Assembly: GCF_002086485.1 (NCBI RefSeq)
Contig: NZ_MVHF01000031.1
Coordinates: forward strand, 1 to 64,000
Reading direction: 5' to 3'
DNA: 64,000 nt
DNA from: Mycobacterium aquaticum
Lineage (GTDB): Bacteria; Actinomycetota; Actinomycetes; Mycobacteriales; Mycobacteriaceae
Shown here: piece after piece, positions 16,251 through 25,019 of the stretch
How positions within the stretch are numbered: position 1 is the stretch's first letter
How the letters are laid out: each line of letters begins with the position of its first letter
Notes under the pieces: model-generated
Seen by the model: the letters and a program-made list of their open reading frames with translations, nothing else
Databases searched by the model: none
What the model was told of the DNA's origin: nothing
Translations under genes and position numbers: made by a program

Positions 16251-17938
16251 ATGACCGCAAACATCGACCGCGCCCTCGAAGAACTCGTCGAGGGCGAGAA
16301 GAACTGGGCGGCACTGCCGTTGGCCGCCCGCAAGCGCCTGCTCGACGAGATGCGCACGCTGACCGTCGAACACGCCGCCGAGTGGGTGCATGCCGCCATC
16401 GGCATCAAGGGCCTCGACGCGTCCTCACCCCTGGTTGGCGAGGAGTGGATGTCCGGTCCGTACGCCCTCGCCTTCGGCCTGGCCGCGCTCTCGGACAGCC
16501 TGGCCAAGCTCGAAGCCGGGCGCAGCCCGCTCGACGACGCCGAGTTCGGCACTGCCCCGGGTGGGCGCATCACCGTGAAAGCGTTGCCGCTCACCACCTT
16601 CGACGAGTTGCTGCTGTCCGGGTTCAGCGCCGACGTGTGGCTTCAGCCCGGGATCGGGCGGGACGAGGCGGTGCGCGCCGCGGGACTCGCCCAGCGGGAC
16701 CCGAGCCACACCCACGGCGTGGGTGCGGTGCTCGGCGCGGGCAACATCTTCTCGATCGCGCCGCTGGACACCATCTACGAACTGTTCGCCAACAACCGCG
16801 TGGTGGCGCTCAAGCTCAACCCGATCACCGATCCGCTGCTCCCGGTGTTGTCCAAGGTGCTGGCCCCGTTCATCGCCGTCGGCGCGGTGCGAATCCTCAC
16901 CGGGGGCGCCGAGGAGGGCACATACCTGGTGCGGCACAAGCTCGTTGACCACGTGCACATGACGGGCAGCGCGCTGACCTACGACGCGATCGTGTTCGGC
17001 ACCGGCACCGAGGGCGCGGCCCGTAAGGCCGCCGACGAGCCCGCTTGGACAAGGAGATGACGGCCGAGCTGGGCGGGGTGTCGCCGACGATCGTGCTGCC
17101 GGGCCAGTGGACCAAGGCCGACATCGAATTCCAGGCCAACCACGTCGCCACCCAGCGACTGCACAACAACGGCTACAACTGCATCGCCGCGCAGGTGGTC
17201 GTGCTGTCCAAGCACTGGCCGCAACGCAACGAGTTCATCGCGGCGCTGCGCAAGGCCCTCAACGACGCACCGCAGCGTCCCGCGTACTACCCGGGCTCCG
17301 ATGCGCGGGTGGCCGGCGCCGACGCGTCCTACCCGGACGCTCAGCACCTCGGCGCGGGCGGTGCGCGCGTGCTCGTCGTCGATCCGCAGGATCGTCAGGC
17401 ACTGCTGCGCACCGAGTACTTCAGCCCGGTGCTCGGCATCATCGAACTCGGCTCTGCTGGTGAACAATTCGCCGAGGAAGCGGTCCGGGTCGCCAACGAC
17501 GAGTTCGTCGGCACGCTCGGCGTCAACATCATCGCGCACCCCGAAACCATCGCCGCCCTCGGCGCGAAATTCGAGGAGCTGATCGCGCAGCTGCGCTACG
17601 GCACCATCGCCGTCAACGCCTGGACCGGTGTCGGCTACCTGACTCCCACCGCAACCTGGGGCGCGTACCCGGGACACCTGCGCAACGACATCCAGAGCGG
17701 AGTCGGCGTGGTGCACAACGCTTTTCTGATCGACCGGCCCGAACGCACGGTCGTGCGGGGACCGTTCCGCCCGGCCCCGCGTTCGGTGCTGCACCGGGAG
17801 TGGTCACTGTCGCCGAAGCCGCCGTGGTTCGTCAACAACCGCACCGCGGCCACCACGGGCCGGCTGCTGGTCGACTTCGCCGGCTCACCCGGATGGGGCA
17901 AGCTGCCTGCGATCTTTGCCTCCGCGCTGCGTGGCTAG
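16251..17938 (+). pseudogene. Aldehyde dehydrogenase family gene interrupted by a one-base frameshift
   Basis: Two adjoining frames encode one aldehyde dehydrogenase of about 561 residues. The first (16251-17060) starts MTANIDRALEELVEGE and covers the NAD-binding half, including DHVHMTGSALTYDAIVFG. It then runs out of frame into AWTRR and a stop. The second frame resumes at 17045 with LDKEMTAELGGVSPTIVLPG, carrying the catalytic glutamate region (ELGG) and the catalytic cysteine motif NNGYNCIAAQ. A single missing base near 17044-17045 (GC-TTGGAC) restores the expected ADEPALDKEM. The rest of the gene is intact, so this is either a recent mutation or an assembly error. The gene would oxidise the product of the neighbouring oxygenase. 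It overlaps the convergent TetR gene by 54 bases. Confidence 0.85.
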
Positions 17939-18538
17939 ATCGTCATTTGCTCCTCGCGTGCGCGCATCGTCATTTGCTCCTCGCGTGCGCAGTAACCGCT
18001 GACAGCAGTCCAGCAGCACCTCGTGCAGGTCGGCGTCGTCGACGTCGCTGAGCTTGGGATCGGTTGCGCTGCCGTACATTCCGGATGCCAGCATGGAGAT
18101 GACGATCCTGGTGGTGACATCGGGATCGGTGCCGAGCAGCAGCACGGTGAGCCGCTCGATGGTGTCGCTGAGGTCGGCCCGGCTGTTGACCAGTGTGTCG
18201 ATGGCCGGGTCGCCGTGGAACACCGCGGTCATCCGGCGATGACGAACCGTGAAATCGACCATCCCGGTGACCGCGACCTCTTGCCGGGCCTCCGGTGTTG
18301 ACATGCCTTCGGCGATCCTGACCAGCCGGGCCATGTCGTCGAACGCGGGCTGGATGACGGCCAGGACGATTTCTTCCTTGGAGTGGAACTGGTAGTAGAC
18401 GGCGGCCTTGCTGACCCCGAGTCGGTCGGCGATCATCTGCAGGGACGTGCCGTTGACCCCGTGCTCTGCAAATAGAGCCAGTGCCGCTTCCAGCACTCGG
18501 TCACGCGCGAACCCGCGCGGCGCTACAGACTTCGCCAC
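17885..18538 (-). CDS. TetR-family regulator beside mmpS-mmpL
   Basis: The ATG at 18538 gives 217 residues. The helix-turn-helix is VNGTSLQMIADRLGVSKAAVYYQFHSKEE (residues about 28-56), a classic TetR pattern. It is divergent from mmpS with a 153-base gap and is the likely regulator of the mmpS-mmpL operon. The C-terminus is unusual: a nine-residue unit (RTRGANDDA) is duplicated by a DNA tandem repeat, followed by a charged tail that overlaps the end of the aldehyde dehydrogenase frame. The family domain ends before this tail, so the last ~30 residues look like a recent extension. Confidence 0.87.
   Translation of the reverse strand: MAKSVAPRGFARDRVLEAALALFAEHGVNGTSLQMIADRLGVSKAAVYYQFHSKEEIVLAVIQPAFDDMARLVRIAEGMSTPEARQEVAVTGMVDFTVRHRRMTAVFHGDPAIDTLVNSRADLSDTIERLTVLLLGTDPDVTTRIVISMLASGMYGSATDPKLSDVDDADLHEVLLDCCQRLLRTRGANDDARTRGANDDLATQRGGKDRRQLAPSG
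17939..17990. repeat. Tandem repeat, 27-bp unit, two copies
   Basis: The unit starting ATCGTCATTTGCTCCTCGCG occurs at 17939-17965 and again at 17966-17990, identical over 25 bases. It lies within the 3' end of the TetR gene, just after the stop of the aldehyde dehydrogenase. Its length is divisible by three, so copy number changes keep the TetR frame. Confidence 0.9.
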
Positions 18539-18592
18539 ACTCGTCCCTTCGTCGCGAGGAGCGTACCCAAGGGCATCTCAGCTCACACCTCG

Positions 18593-18614
18593 GATTGCCC
18601 AATCGACTTGATTG
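18593..18614. promoter_or_regulatory. Candidate TetR operator upstream of mmpS
   Basis: Three alternating half-sites lie close together: GATTG-CC-CAATC (18593-18604) and CAATC-GACTT-GATTG (18600-18614). They sit in the divergent gap between the TetR gene and mmpS. The dyad symmetry makes this the best operator candidate. Confidence 0.5.
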
Positions 18615-18691
18615 AACTTAGCCGACTGTATAGGTTTCACTTGTCGTACGGCAAGGACAGCTGCCTGCATCCGAAAGGCTGACGAGCGAAC

Positions 18692-19120
18692 ATGAAGCTC
18701 TTGAGACGGTTCTGGATCCCCGTGCTCATCCTCGTGGTGGTGGTCATCGGCGCATTCACCGTGATGCGGGTCCGTACTTTCTTCGGAGCCGGTGACGGTT
18801 CGGGCGTCGCCAGCGCCAAGGTCGACGACACCAAACCTTTCGACCCCAAAGTCGTCGTCTACGAAATCACCGGCGAGCCCGGCGCGACCGCCGACGTCAA
18901 CTACCTCGACCTCAACGCCCAGCCCCAGCGCGTCGACGGAGTGTCCCTGCCGTGGACGTTGCGGCTGGAGAGCACCGCGCCGTCGGTGTTTCCCAACATC
19001 GTGGCGCAGGGCGACGGCAGCACCATCAGCTGCCGCATCACCGTCGATGACGAACTCAAAGACCAGCGCACGTCCACCGGCGTCAACGCCCAGACCTTCT
19101 GCTTGGTGAAATCTGCATGA
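18692..19120 (+). CDS. MmpS-family membrane protein
   Basis: The ATG at 18692 gives 142 residues. One N-terminal transmembrane helix (about residues 5-25, FWIPVLILVVVVIGAFTVMRV) is followed by a periplasmic beta domain with VVYEITGEPGATADVNYLDLNAQPQRV and two cysteines (TISCRI and QTFCLV), as in MmpS4/MmpS5. MmpS proteins assist a partner MmpL in exporting siderophores, glycolipids or drugs. Its stop overlaps the mmpL start by four bases (ATGA at 19117-19120). Length and sequence are normal for the family. Confidence 0.93.
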   Translation: MKLLRRFWIPVLILVVVVIGAFTVMRVRTFFGAGDGSGVASAKVDDTKPFDPKVVVYEITGEPGATADVNYLDLNAQPQRVDGVSLPWTLRLESTAPSVFPNIVAQGDGSTISCRITVDDELKDQRTSTGVNAQTFCLVKSA

Positions 19121-22026
19121 GCACCCCCACGCACGACGCGCCCACCGACGCCTTCCCGGCAAGCCCGCCGCCCAAGCACGCCGCCGACCACAGTGGCATC
19201 GCCAAGTGGATCCGGCGGCTGGCGCTGCCCATCATCCTCGGCTGGATCGCCGTCATCGCAGTCCTCAACGTGATCGTTCCCCAGCTCGAAGAGGTGGGGA
19301 AGATGCGCTCGGTCTCGATGAGCCCCGACGACGCGCCGTCGATGATCGCGATGAAGCGCGTCGGCCAGGTCTTCGAAGAGTTCAAGTCCAACAGCTCGGT
19401 CATGATCGTGCTGGAAAGCGACCACGCACTCGACCAGGCCGCGCACGACTATTACGACCAGATCGTCGCCAAGCTCCGCGCCGACACCAAGCACATCGAG
19501 CACGTCCAGGACTTCTGGGGCGACCCGCTGACGGCGTCGGGCGCGCAGAGCTCCGACGGCAAGGCCTCCTACGTGCAGGTCTACACGGCCGGTAACCAGG
19601 GCGAGGCGCTGGCCAACGAATCCGTCGAAGCCGCAGAGAACATCGTCAAGAGTGTGCCGGCTCCGCCAGGTGTGCACGCCTATGTGACGGGCCCGGCCGC
19701 GATGTCGGCCGACCAGGAGATCGCCGGTAACCGCAGCCTCGAGATGATCACGGCCCTGACCTTCGTGGTCATCATCGTCATGCTGCTGACGGTGTACCGG
19801 TCGATCATCACCGTGATCCTGACGATCCTGATGGTCGTCATGTCGCTGTCGGCCGCGCGCGGCCTGATCGCGTTCCTGGGTTACTACAACATCATCGGGC
19901 TCTCGACGTTCGCGACGAACCTGTTGGTGATGCTCGCGATCGCCGCCTCGACGGACTACGCGATCTTCCTGATCGGCCGATATCAAGAGGCCCGCAGCGT
20001 GGGTGAGGACCGGGAATCGGCCTACTACACGATGTTCCACGGCACCGCGCACGTGGTGCTGGGGTCCGGTCTGACCATCGCAGGCGCCACGTTCTGTCTG
20101 CATTTCACGCGGCTGCCCTATTTCCAATCGCTGGGTATCCCGTTGGCCATCGGTATGGTCATGGTGGTCGTCGTCGCGCTCACGATGGGCCCGGCGATCA
20201 TCACGGTCGCCACGAAGTTCGGCAAGACCCTGGAACCCAAGCGCGCCATGCGCACTCGCGGTTGGCGCAAGATCGGCGCCGCGGTGGTGCGCTGGCCCGT
20301 GCCGATCCTCGTCGCCACCATCGGGCTCGCACTCATCGGATTGCTGACCTTGCCTGGCTACCGGACCAACTACAACGACCGCAAGTACCTGCCGACGGAC
20401 CTGCCCGCCAACACCGGTTACGCCGTCGCCGACCGGCACTTCTCCCAGGCCCGGATGAACCCCGAGCTGCTGCTCATCGAGAGCGACCACGATCTGCGCA
20501 ACTCCGCAGACTTCCTGGTCATCGAACGGATCGCCAAGCGGGTGGTCGGAGTGCCGGGAATCTCCCGGGTGCAGGCCATCACCCGCCCGCAGGGCACGCC
20601 CATCGAGCACACCTCGATCCCGTTCAACATCAGCATGCAGGGCACCACCCAGACCATGAATCAGAAGTACATGCAGGACCGCATGAAGGACATGGGTGTC
20701 CAGGCCGAGCAGATGCAGACGATGATCGACACGATGACTCGGATGATCGCGCTGATGACCGAGATGTCGAAGACCATGAACAGCATGGTCGGCAAGATGC
20801 ACGGCATGGTCGCCGACATCGAGGAATTGCGGGACCACATCGCCGATTTCGACGATTTCTTCCGGCCCATCCGCAACTACCTGTACTGGGAACCGCACTG
20901 CTACGACATCCCGATGTGTCAGGCCATGCGGTCGGTGTTCGACGCGCTCGACGGCATCGACACGATGACCGACGACTTCAAGAACATCGTCCCCGACATG
21001 GATCACCTCAACGCGATGCTGCCGCAGATGCTCGCGTTGATGCCGCCCATGATCGCGACCATGACGTCGATGAAGGCCATGATGCAGACCATGCAGGCCA
21101 CCCAGGGTGGTTTGCAGGATCAGATGGCCGCCATGCAGGACAACTCCACCGCGATGGGTCAGGCGTTCGACAAGGCCAAGAACGACGACTCGTTCTATCT
21201 GCCACCGGAAGCGTTCGACAATCCCGACTTCAAGCGCGGTATGAAGATGTTCCTGTCGCCTGACGGGCATGCGGTGCGGTTCATCATCAGCCACGACGGC
21301 GACCCGATGAGCCCCGAAGGCATCAAGCATGTCGAACCGATCAAGCTGGCCGCCAAGGAAGCCATCAAGGGCACGCCGCTGGAGGGTTCCAAGATCTACC
21401 TCGGCGGCACGGCAGCCATGTTCAAGGACATGCAGGAGGGCGCCAACTACGACCTGCTGATCGCCGGTATCGCCTCGCTGTGCCTGATCTTCATCATCAT
21501 GTTGATCCTGACGCGAAGCGTGGTGGCCTCGGCCGTCATCGTCGGCACGGTGGTGCTGTCGCTGGGCGCGTCCTTCGGTCTCTCGGTGCTCATCTGGCAG
21601 CACCTCGTCGGGCTGGAGCTGCACTGGATGGTGCTGGCCATGTCGGTGATCATCCTGTTGGCCGTCGGCGCCGACTACAACCTGCTGCTGGTCTCCCGGT
21701 TCAAAGAAGAGATCCACGCCGGGCTCAACACCGGCATCATCCGCGCCATGGGCGGCACCGGCTCGGTGGTCACCTCGGCAGGCCTGGTGTTCGCCTTCAC
21801 CATGATGTCCATGGCCGTCAGCGAACTCGCCGTCATCGGCCAGGTCGGCACCACCATCGGCCTGGGTCTGCTCTTCGACACCCTCGTCATCCGCTCACTG
21901 ATGACGCCGTCGATCGCGGCCCTGCTCGGAAAGTGGTTCTGGTGGCCACAATTGGTGCGTCAGCGCCCGGTCCCCGAGCCATGGCCCAAGCCGGCGGAGA
22001 AGCAGACCGCCGACGCCCCGGCCTGA
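19117..22026 (+). CDS. MmpL-family RND transporter (MmpL4/5-like)
   Basis: The 969-residue protein has the MmpL layout: an N-terminal helix (IILGWIAVIAVLNVIVP), a periplasmic domain, a five-helix bundle with STDYAIFLIGRYQEARS, then a second periplasmic domain and bundle with GADYNLLLVSRFKEEI, the proton-relay Asp-Tyr pairs. Residues about 507-685 form a methionine-rich, heptad-like stretch, matching the long coiled-coil hairpin of the MmpL4/MmpL5 group. It probably exports a siderophore-like or lipidic compound and may pump drugs. It is translated with mmpS and is likely controlled by the adjacent TetR. The exact paralogue cannot be fixed by eye. Confidence 0.93.
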   Translation: MSTPTHDAPTDAFPASPPPKHAADHSGIAKWIRRLALPIILGWIAVIAVLNVIVPQLEEVGKMRSVSMSPDDAPSMIAMKRVGQVFEEFKSNSSVMIVLESDHALDQAAHDYYDQIVAKLRADTKHIEHVQDFWGDPLTASGAQSSDGKASYVQVYTAGNQGEALANESVEAAENIVKSVPAPPGVHAYVTGPAAMSADQEIAGNRSLEMITALTFVVIIVMLLTVYRSIITVILTILMVVMSLSAARGLIAFLGYYNIIGLSTFATNLLVMLAIAASTDYAIFLIGRYQEARSVGEDRESAYYTMFHGTAHVVLGSGLTIAGATFCLHFTRLPYFQSLGIPLAIGMVMVVVVALTMGPAIITVATKFGKTLEPKRAMRTRGWRKIGAAVVRWPVPILVATIGLALIGLLTLPGYRTNYNDRKYLPTDLPANTGYAVADRHFSQARMNPELLLIESDHDLRNSADFLVIERIAKRVVGVPGISRVQAITRPQGTPIEHTSIPFNISMQGTTQTMNQKYMQDRMKDMGVQAEQMQTMIDTMTRMIALMTEMSKTMNSMVGKMHGMVADIEELRDHIADFDDFFRPIRNYLYWEPHCYDIPMCQAMRSVFDALDGIDTMTDDFKNIVPDMDHLNAMLPQMLALMPPMIATMTSMKAMMQTMQATQGGLQDQMAAMQDNSTAMGQAFDKAKNDDSFYLPPEAFDNPDFKRGMKMFLSPDGHAVRFIISHDGDPMSPEGIKHVEPIKLAAKEAIKGTPLEGSKIYLGGTAAMFKDMQEGANYDLLIAGIASLCLIFIIMLILTRSVVASAVIVGTVVLSLGASFGLSVLIWQHLVGLELHWMVLAMSVIILLAVGADYNLLLVSRFKEEIHAGLNTGIIRAMGGTGSVVTSAGLVFAFTMMSMAVSELAVIGQVGTTIGLGLLFDTLVIRSLMTPSIAALLGKWFWWPQLVRQRPVPEPWPKPAEKQTADAPA

Positions 22027-22067
22027 GCACCGCGAGCTCACTCACCCGGCACCGCTCACCCAGCACG

Positions 22068-22128
22068 GCGAGCGTGCGCGTCTGCTGCCCGACACACCGT
22101 GATTCGGCAGCAGTTCACGCACACTCGT
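22068..22128. repeat. Intergenic inverted repeat, family 3 copy 2
   Basis: Nested arms: CGAGCGTGCG (22069-22078) pairs with CGCACACTCG (22118-22127) with one mismatch, and CTGCTGCC (22082-22089) pairs perfectly with GGCAGCAG (22106-22113). The segment matches copy 1 near 9844-9872 (GAGCGTGCG-GTCTGC-CCGACACAC). It lies between the convergent mmpL and methyltransferase genes, where it may also serve as a bidirectional terminator. Confidence 0.75.
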
Positions 22129-22141
22129 CGCGTTCCCGCTC

Positions 22142-22798
22142 TCAACTGACGACGGCGACGGCGAACCCGTCCCAGCCCTTGGTGCCCACGGTCTGAATCG
22201 CCGCGGTGTCCAACCGGGGATGGTTGCCCATCATCTCCAGCATGTCGCGCACCGCGCGGGCCTGGTGATCGTCGGCGGCAGGAGCCAACACCCGGCCGAA
22301 CCGGGTTACGTTGTCCACCACGATGATCGACCCGGGATGCCCGAGTTTGACGGCCCACTCGACGTAGCCGACGTTGTTCTCTTTGTCGGCGTCGATGAAC
22401 GCCAGATCGAAGACATCCCCGCGCTCGGCGAGCCGGGGCAGGGTGTCCAGCGCTGCGCCGACGATCACCTCGACGCGATCGGCGACCTCGGCGCGTGCCA
22501 GGTTGGTCCGGGCCACCTCGGCATGGCGGGGCTCGTATTCGAGGGTGACGACGTCGCCCGCCTCGCCGACCGCGCGGGCCAGGTTGATGGTGCTGTAGCC
22601 GGCGAGCGTGCCGATCTCCAGCACTCGGCGCGCCCCCGACATTCTGGTCAACAGCGACAACAACTTTCCGTGCTGAGCAGACACCTCGATGGCAGGCATC
22701 CCGGCAGTCGATGCCGATTCCCGAGCGGCGATCAGCGCGTCGTCCTCGGTGTGGAGAAGCTGGGTGAACATGGCGTCGACATCCGCGGGCTCGGTCAC
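22142..22798 (-). CDS. O-methyltransferase (Rv0187-like, COMT class)
   Basis: The GTG at 22798 gives 218 residues, close to Rv0187; an ATG at 22774 is the alternative. The SAM-binding motif I is ARRVLEIGTLAGYSTINLARAV (about residues 60-80). DLAFIDADKENNVGYVEWA carries the acidic metal-binding residues and IIVVDNVTRFGRV is also present, as in Mg-dependent catechol/caffeoyl-CoA O-methyltransferases. The acceptor substrate is unknown. The gene follows the metallohydrolase-like gene by ten bases and is the last of a leftward group. A GGAG site abuts the GTG unusually closely, so the start is less certain than the family. Confidence 0.88.
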   Translation of the reverse strand: MTEPADVDAMFTQLLHTEDDALIAARESASTAGMPAIEVSAQHGKLLSLLTRMSGARRVLEIGTLAGYSTINLARAVGEAGDVVTLEYEPRHAEVARTNLARAEVADRVEVIVGAALDTLPRLAERGDVFDLAFIDADKENNVGYVEWAVKLGHPGSIIVVDNVTRFGRVLAPAADDHQARAVRDMLEMMGNHPRLDTAAIQTVGTKGWDGFAVAVVS

Positions 22799-22808
22799 CT
22801 CCGCCAGG

Positions 22809-23282
22809 CTAGACCACGCCTTCTTTCGCGTACACCATCCGCAGCACCAGCCCGACCTCCGGTCCCATGATGGTTTCGCACAGCTCGCAGTAGGTGGCGA
22901 CGAAGGCCGGCCCGTGCGGCGGCGGCGCGGGACTGAGGTGGTGGGCCAGCTCGTGCAGCACGACGAGTTCGCGCAACGCCCACGTCGAATCTCGTTCGGG
23001 CACCGCGATGACGGCCGCACCGTCGATGAGTTCGTAGTGGGCGGCCGCGGTACCACGGCGGGCTCGCACGCTCACCGGCGCGGCGCCGACGCGGGCCAGC
23101 ACGTCGTCGACATACCGCTGCACCGACTCGACCGAGCCGAACTTCGCCTCCGGCGGCAATGTCAGCGAGGTACCGAAGAAGTCGATGGCGCGTGAACTGT
23201 GTTGCGCCGCACGGTCGAACATGGTCCGCACGAATTGCTCCGCGGCATACACCTTGGCCCGCTGAGCGTCTCGCGCCGTCAC
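22809..23282 (-). CDS. Putative metallohydrolase, TIGR04338 family (Rv0185-like)
   Basis: The GTG at 23282 overlaps the upstream stop (GTGA) and gives 157 residues. The family hallmark is a zinc-protease-like HExxH in VVLHELAHHLSPAPPPHGPAF. A glutamate-containing FVATYCELCETIMGPEVG follows. This resembles minimal SprT/WLM metallopeptidases, but no activity has been shown for this mycobacterial family. There is no signal peptide. It is coupled to the DUF2786 gene, as in M. tuberculosis Rv0184-Rv0185, which suggests a joint function. Confidence 0.82.
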   Translation of the reverse strand: MTARDAQRAKVYAAEQFVRTMFDRAAQHSSRAIDFFGTSLTLPPEAKFGSVESVQRYVDDVLARVGAAPVSVRARRGTAAAHYELIDGAAVIAVPERDSTWALRELVVLHELAHHLSPAPPPHGPAFVATYCELCETIMGPEVGLVLRMVYAKEGVV

Positions 23283-24022
23283 TGCTCCAATGCGCCACGG
23301 GCGCCCGACAACTCGGGGTTGGGCCCGAGCCGCGCCCGCTGCCCGGCGCGGTCCCCGGCCCGGCGCGCCGCGGAAGAATAGCCGGCCGACGCGCTGGTGG
23401 CCCGCCATGTACCGCGCGCCTGCGAGGCCTGGCGGTAGAAGCTCTTCAGCTCGATATCCTTGTCCCGCAATGCAATTGCCGTCCCCGGCTGGTCGGTGCG
23501 GTCGGCTTCCTGTTTAGCCTCTTCGCGGGCCTTGGTCAGCCGTTGGCCGATGCGGGAACCGAACGCCAGCTGGAAGTTCAGCCGCGCGGTGATGGTCGGG
23601 GTCGGCCGGTGCGCGCCGGAGGCGATGTAGGACTCCGACGCCTTGACCATCTGCAGCACCAGGCTGGTGTAGAGGGCATGGGTGGCGTCGATGTCCTCGG
23701 CGAAACCGTAGGCGTAGACGAACGTCGAATTGGACGCGACGTCGCATTTCACGTCGTTGGCCATCCCGATCATCACGAACAACTGCACATATGTGCGCAG
23801 CCCCTTGGTGCCGGCCTGCCCGATGGTCACGGTGCGCTGTACCGGCATCTGGGCCTTGGTGCGCTCGGCGGAATGCGACCGGGCCACCGCCAGGTCGATG
23901 GCGGTGGCGGTGGCCAGCCGTTGCGCAGCGGCCATGAACGCCTCTGCTTCGTGCGCGTTGTCGGTGCCCTCCGCCTGGCGCAACAGGGCGGCGATGCGCG
24001 CCAGCATCTTGTCGTCGCTCAC
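23279..24022 (-). CDS. DUF2786-domain protein (Rv0184-like)
   Basis: The frame starts with GTG at 24022 and encodes 247 residues. The N-terminal DUF2786 segment reads MLARIAALLRQAEGTDNAHEAEAFMAAAQRLATATAIDLA. A middle region contains VQLFVMIGMANDVKCDVASNSTFVYAYGFAEDI, and the C-terminus is basic and probably disordered (GDRAGQRARLGPNPELSGARG). No enzymatic motif is evident. It is translationally coupled to the HExxH protein. The function is unknown. Confidence 0.8.
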   Translation of the reverse strand: MSDDKMLARIAALLRQAEGTDNAHEAEAFMAAAQRLATATAIDLAVARSHSAERTKAQMPVQRTVTIGQAGTKGLRTYVQLFVMIGMANDVKCDVASNSTFVYAYGFAEDIDATHALYTSLVLQMVKASESYIASGAHRPTPTITARLNFQLAFGSRIGQRLTKAREEAKQEADRTDQPGTAIALRDKDIELKSFYRQASQARGTWRATSASAGYSSAARRAGDRAGQRARLGPNPELSGARGALEQ

Positions 24023-24050
24023 GGCACGATCCTAGAAAACACCCCTGACA

Positions 24051-25019
24051 TCACTGCCCGGAGAAAGCCTTCAGCGCATCGAGCACCTGCGGGGACAGTG
24101 GGCCGGGCTTGCCGTAGTTCGCGATGCTGTCGGTCGGGTCGTCGCGCAGGATGTGGTTGACGCCCTTGAGCTCGACGACCTTGAGCGCCGTGTGGTGCAG
24201 CGCGTCGATCAGCGGACGTTCCGCGTCGCAGCTGGCCTGGGAGTCGGAATCCGAGCAGGTCAGCAGGACCGGCAACCCGGCGGGCAACGCGGCGGCCAGC
24301 GCCAGCGGATCGATCTTGTCGGCCTCGATGATCGCGTTCAGGTTGCCCTTGTTGACGATGGCGCTCAGGCCCTCGGGCAGGTTGTCCGGGACCGTGCCCT
24401 TGGTGCGAATCTGGTCGACGGCACCCAGCCACGCGTTGAGCACCTCGGGCGTCGACCCCGAGCGCACCCGGTTGGTGATGATGTCCAGGTACCGGCCCGC
24501 CAGCGGCTGCAACAGCGCCAGTGAGTGCACCTTCGGATCGGCTCGACCGGCCAGCGTCATGGCATGGATAGCGCCTTCACCGACCGCGTAGATCGACAGT
24601 CGATCCTTGTCCGTGTGGGATTGGTCGCCGAGGAACTTCAGTGCCGCGGCCGCACCGGTGGTGTAGACGGCGCTGACGACTTCGGTCGGCTTCTGCTGGT
24701 AGGGCCCCAGCTTGGTCTTGCCGGTACCGATCTTGTCGTAGCGCAAGGTGGCCACCCCGTCGTCGGACAGCGCCTCGGCGATCTGGCGCATGTTGCCGAT
24801 CGGACCGACCACCTTGTTGTCGCCGTTGCGGTCGGTCGGGCCGCTCTCGGAGATCAGCAGCGCCGCCGGACCGGACCTGCCGTTGTTGCGGTAGGTGCCG
24901 AAGATGGTCAGGCCGTCGGCGTCGAAGCTGACGTCCTGGTCGACCCATTTGGCCGGCTGCTCGGATCCGCAACCGACCAGCAGCAGCACCGACAGCAGTG
25001 CGGCGGCAATCCGTCTCAC
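24051..25019 (-). CDS. Alpha/beta-hydrolase-fold lipoprotein
   Basis: The GTG at 25019 overlaps the lipase stop (GTGA) and follows a GAGG site, so I prefer it to the GTG at 25037. The 322-residue protein has a lipoprotein signal with lipobox LLVGC. The fold is suggested by ALLISESGPTDRNGDN (oxyanion region), GVATLRYDKIGTGKT, IYAVGEGAIHAMTLA in the nucleophile-elbow position, and GVNHILRDDP near the end. The elbow reads GEGAIH rather than GxSxG, so the usual serine is missing and catalysis may be lost or differ. It is exported and anchored to the membrane, and translated after the monoacylglycerol lipase. Confidence 0.78.
   Translation of the reverse strand: MRRIAAALLSVLLLVGCGSEQPAKWVDQDVSFDADGLTIFGTYRNNGRSGPAALLISESGPTDRNGDNKVVGPIGNMRQIAEALSDDGVATLRYDKIGTGKTKLGPYQQKPTEVVSAVYTTGAAAALKFLGDQSHTDKDRLSIYAVGEGAIHAMTLAGRADPKVHSLALLQPLAGRYLDIITNRVRSGSTPEVLNAWLGAVDQIRTKGTVPDNLPEGLSAIVNKGNLNAIIEADKIDPLALAAALPAGLPVLLTCSDSDSQASCDAERPLIDALHHTALKVVELKGVNHILRDDPTDSIANYGKPGPLSPQVLDALKAFSGQ

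Noticed and set aside
17041..17060. Programmed frameshifting in the aldehyde dehydrogenase
   Set aside because: No slippery heptamer or downstream structure is evident. A simple one-base loss explains the data better.
18901..21717. 938-residue open frame on the minus strand
   Set aside because: It is the antisense shadow of mmpS-mmpL. It is rich in His, Arg and Asp with no domain, as expected of a complementary frame in high-GC DNA.
22142..24022. Metallothionein MymT (Rv0186A) expected near the Rv0187-Rv0185 homologues
   Set aside because: No small Cys-rich frame with the MymT pattern was found in this block, and the genes here are tightly packed.
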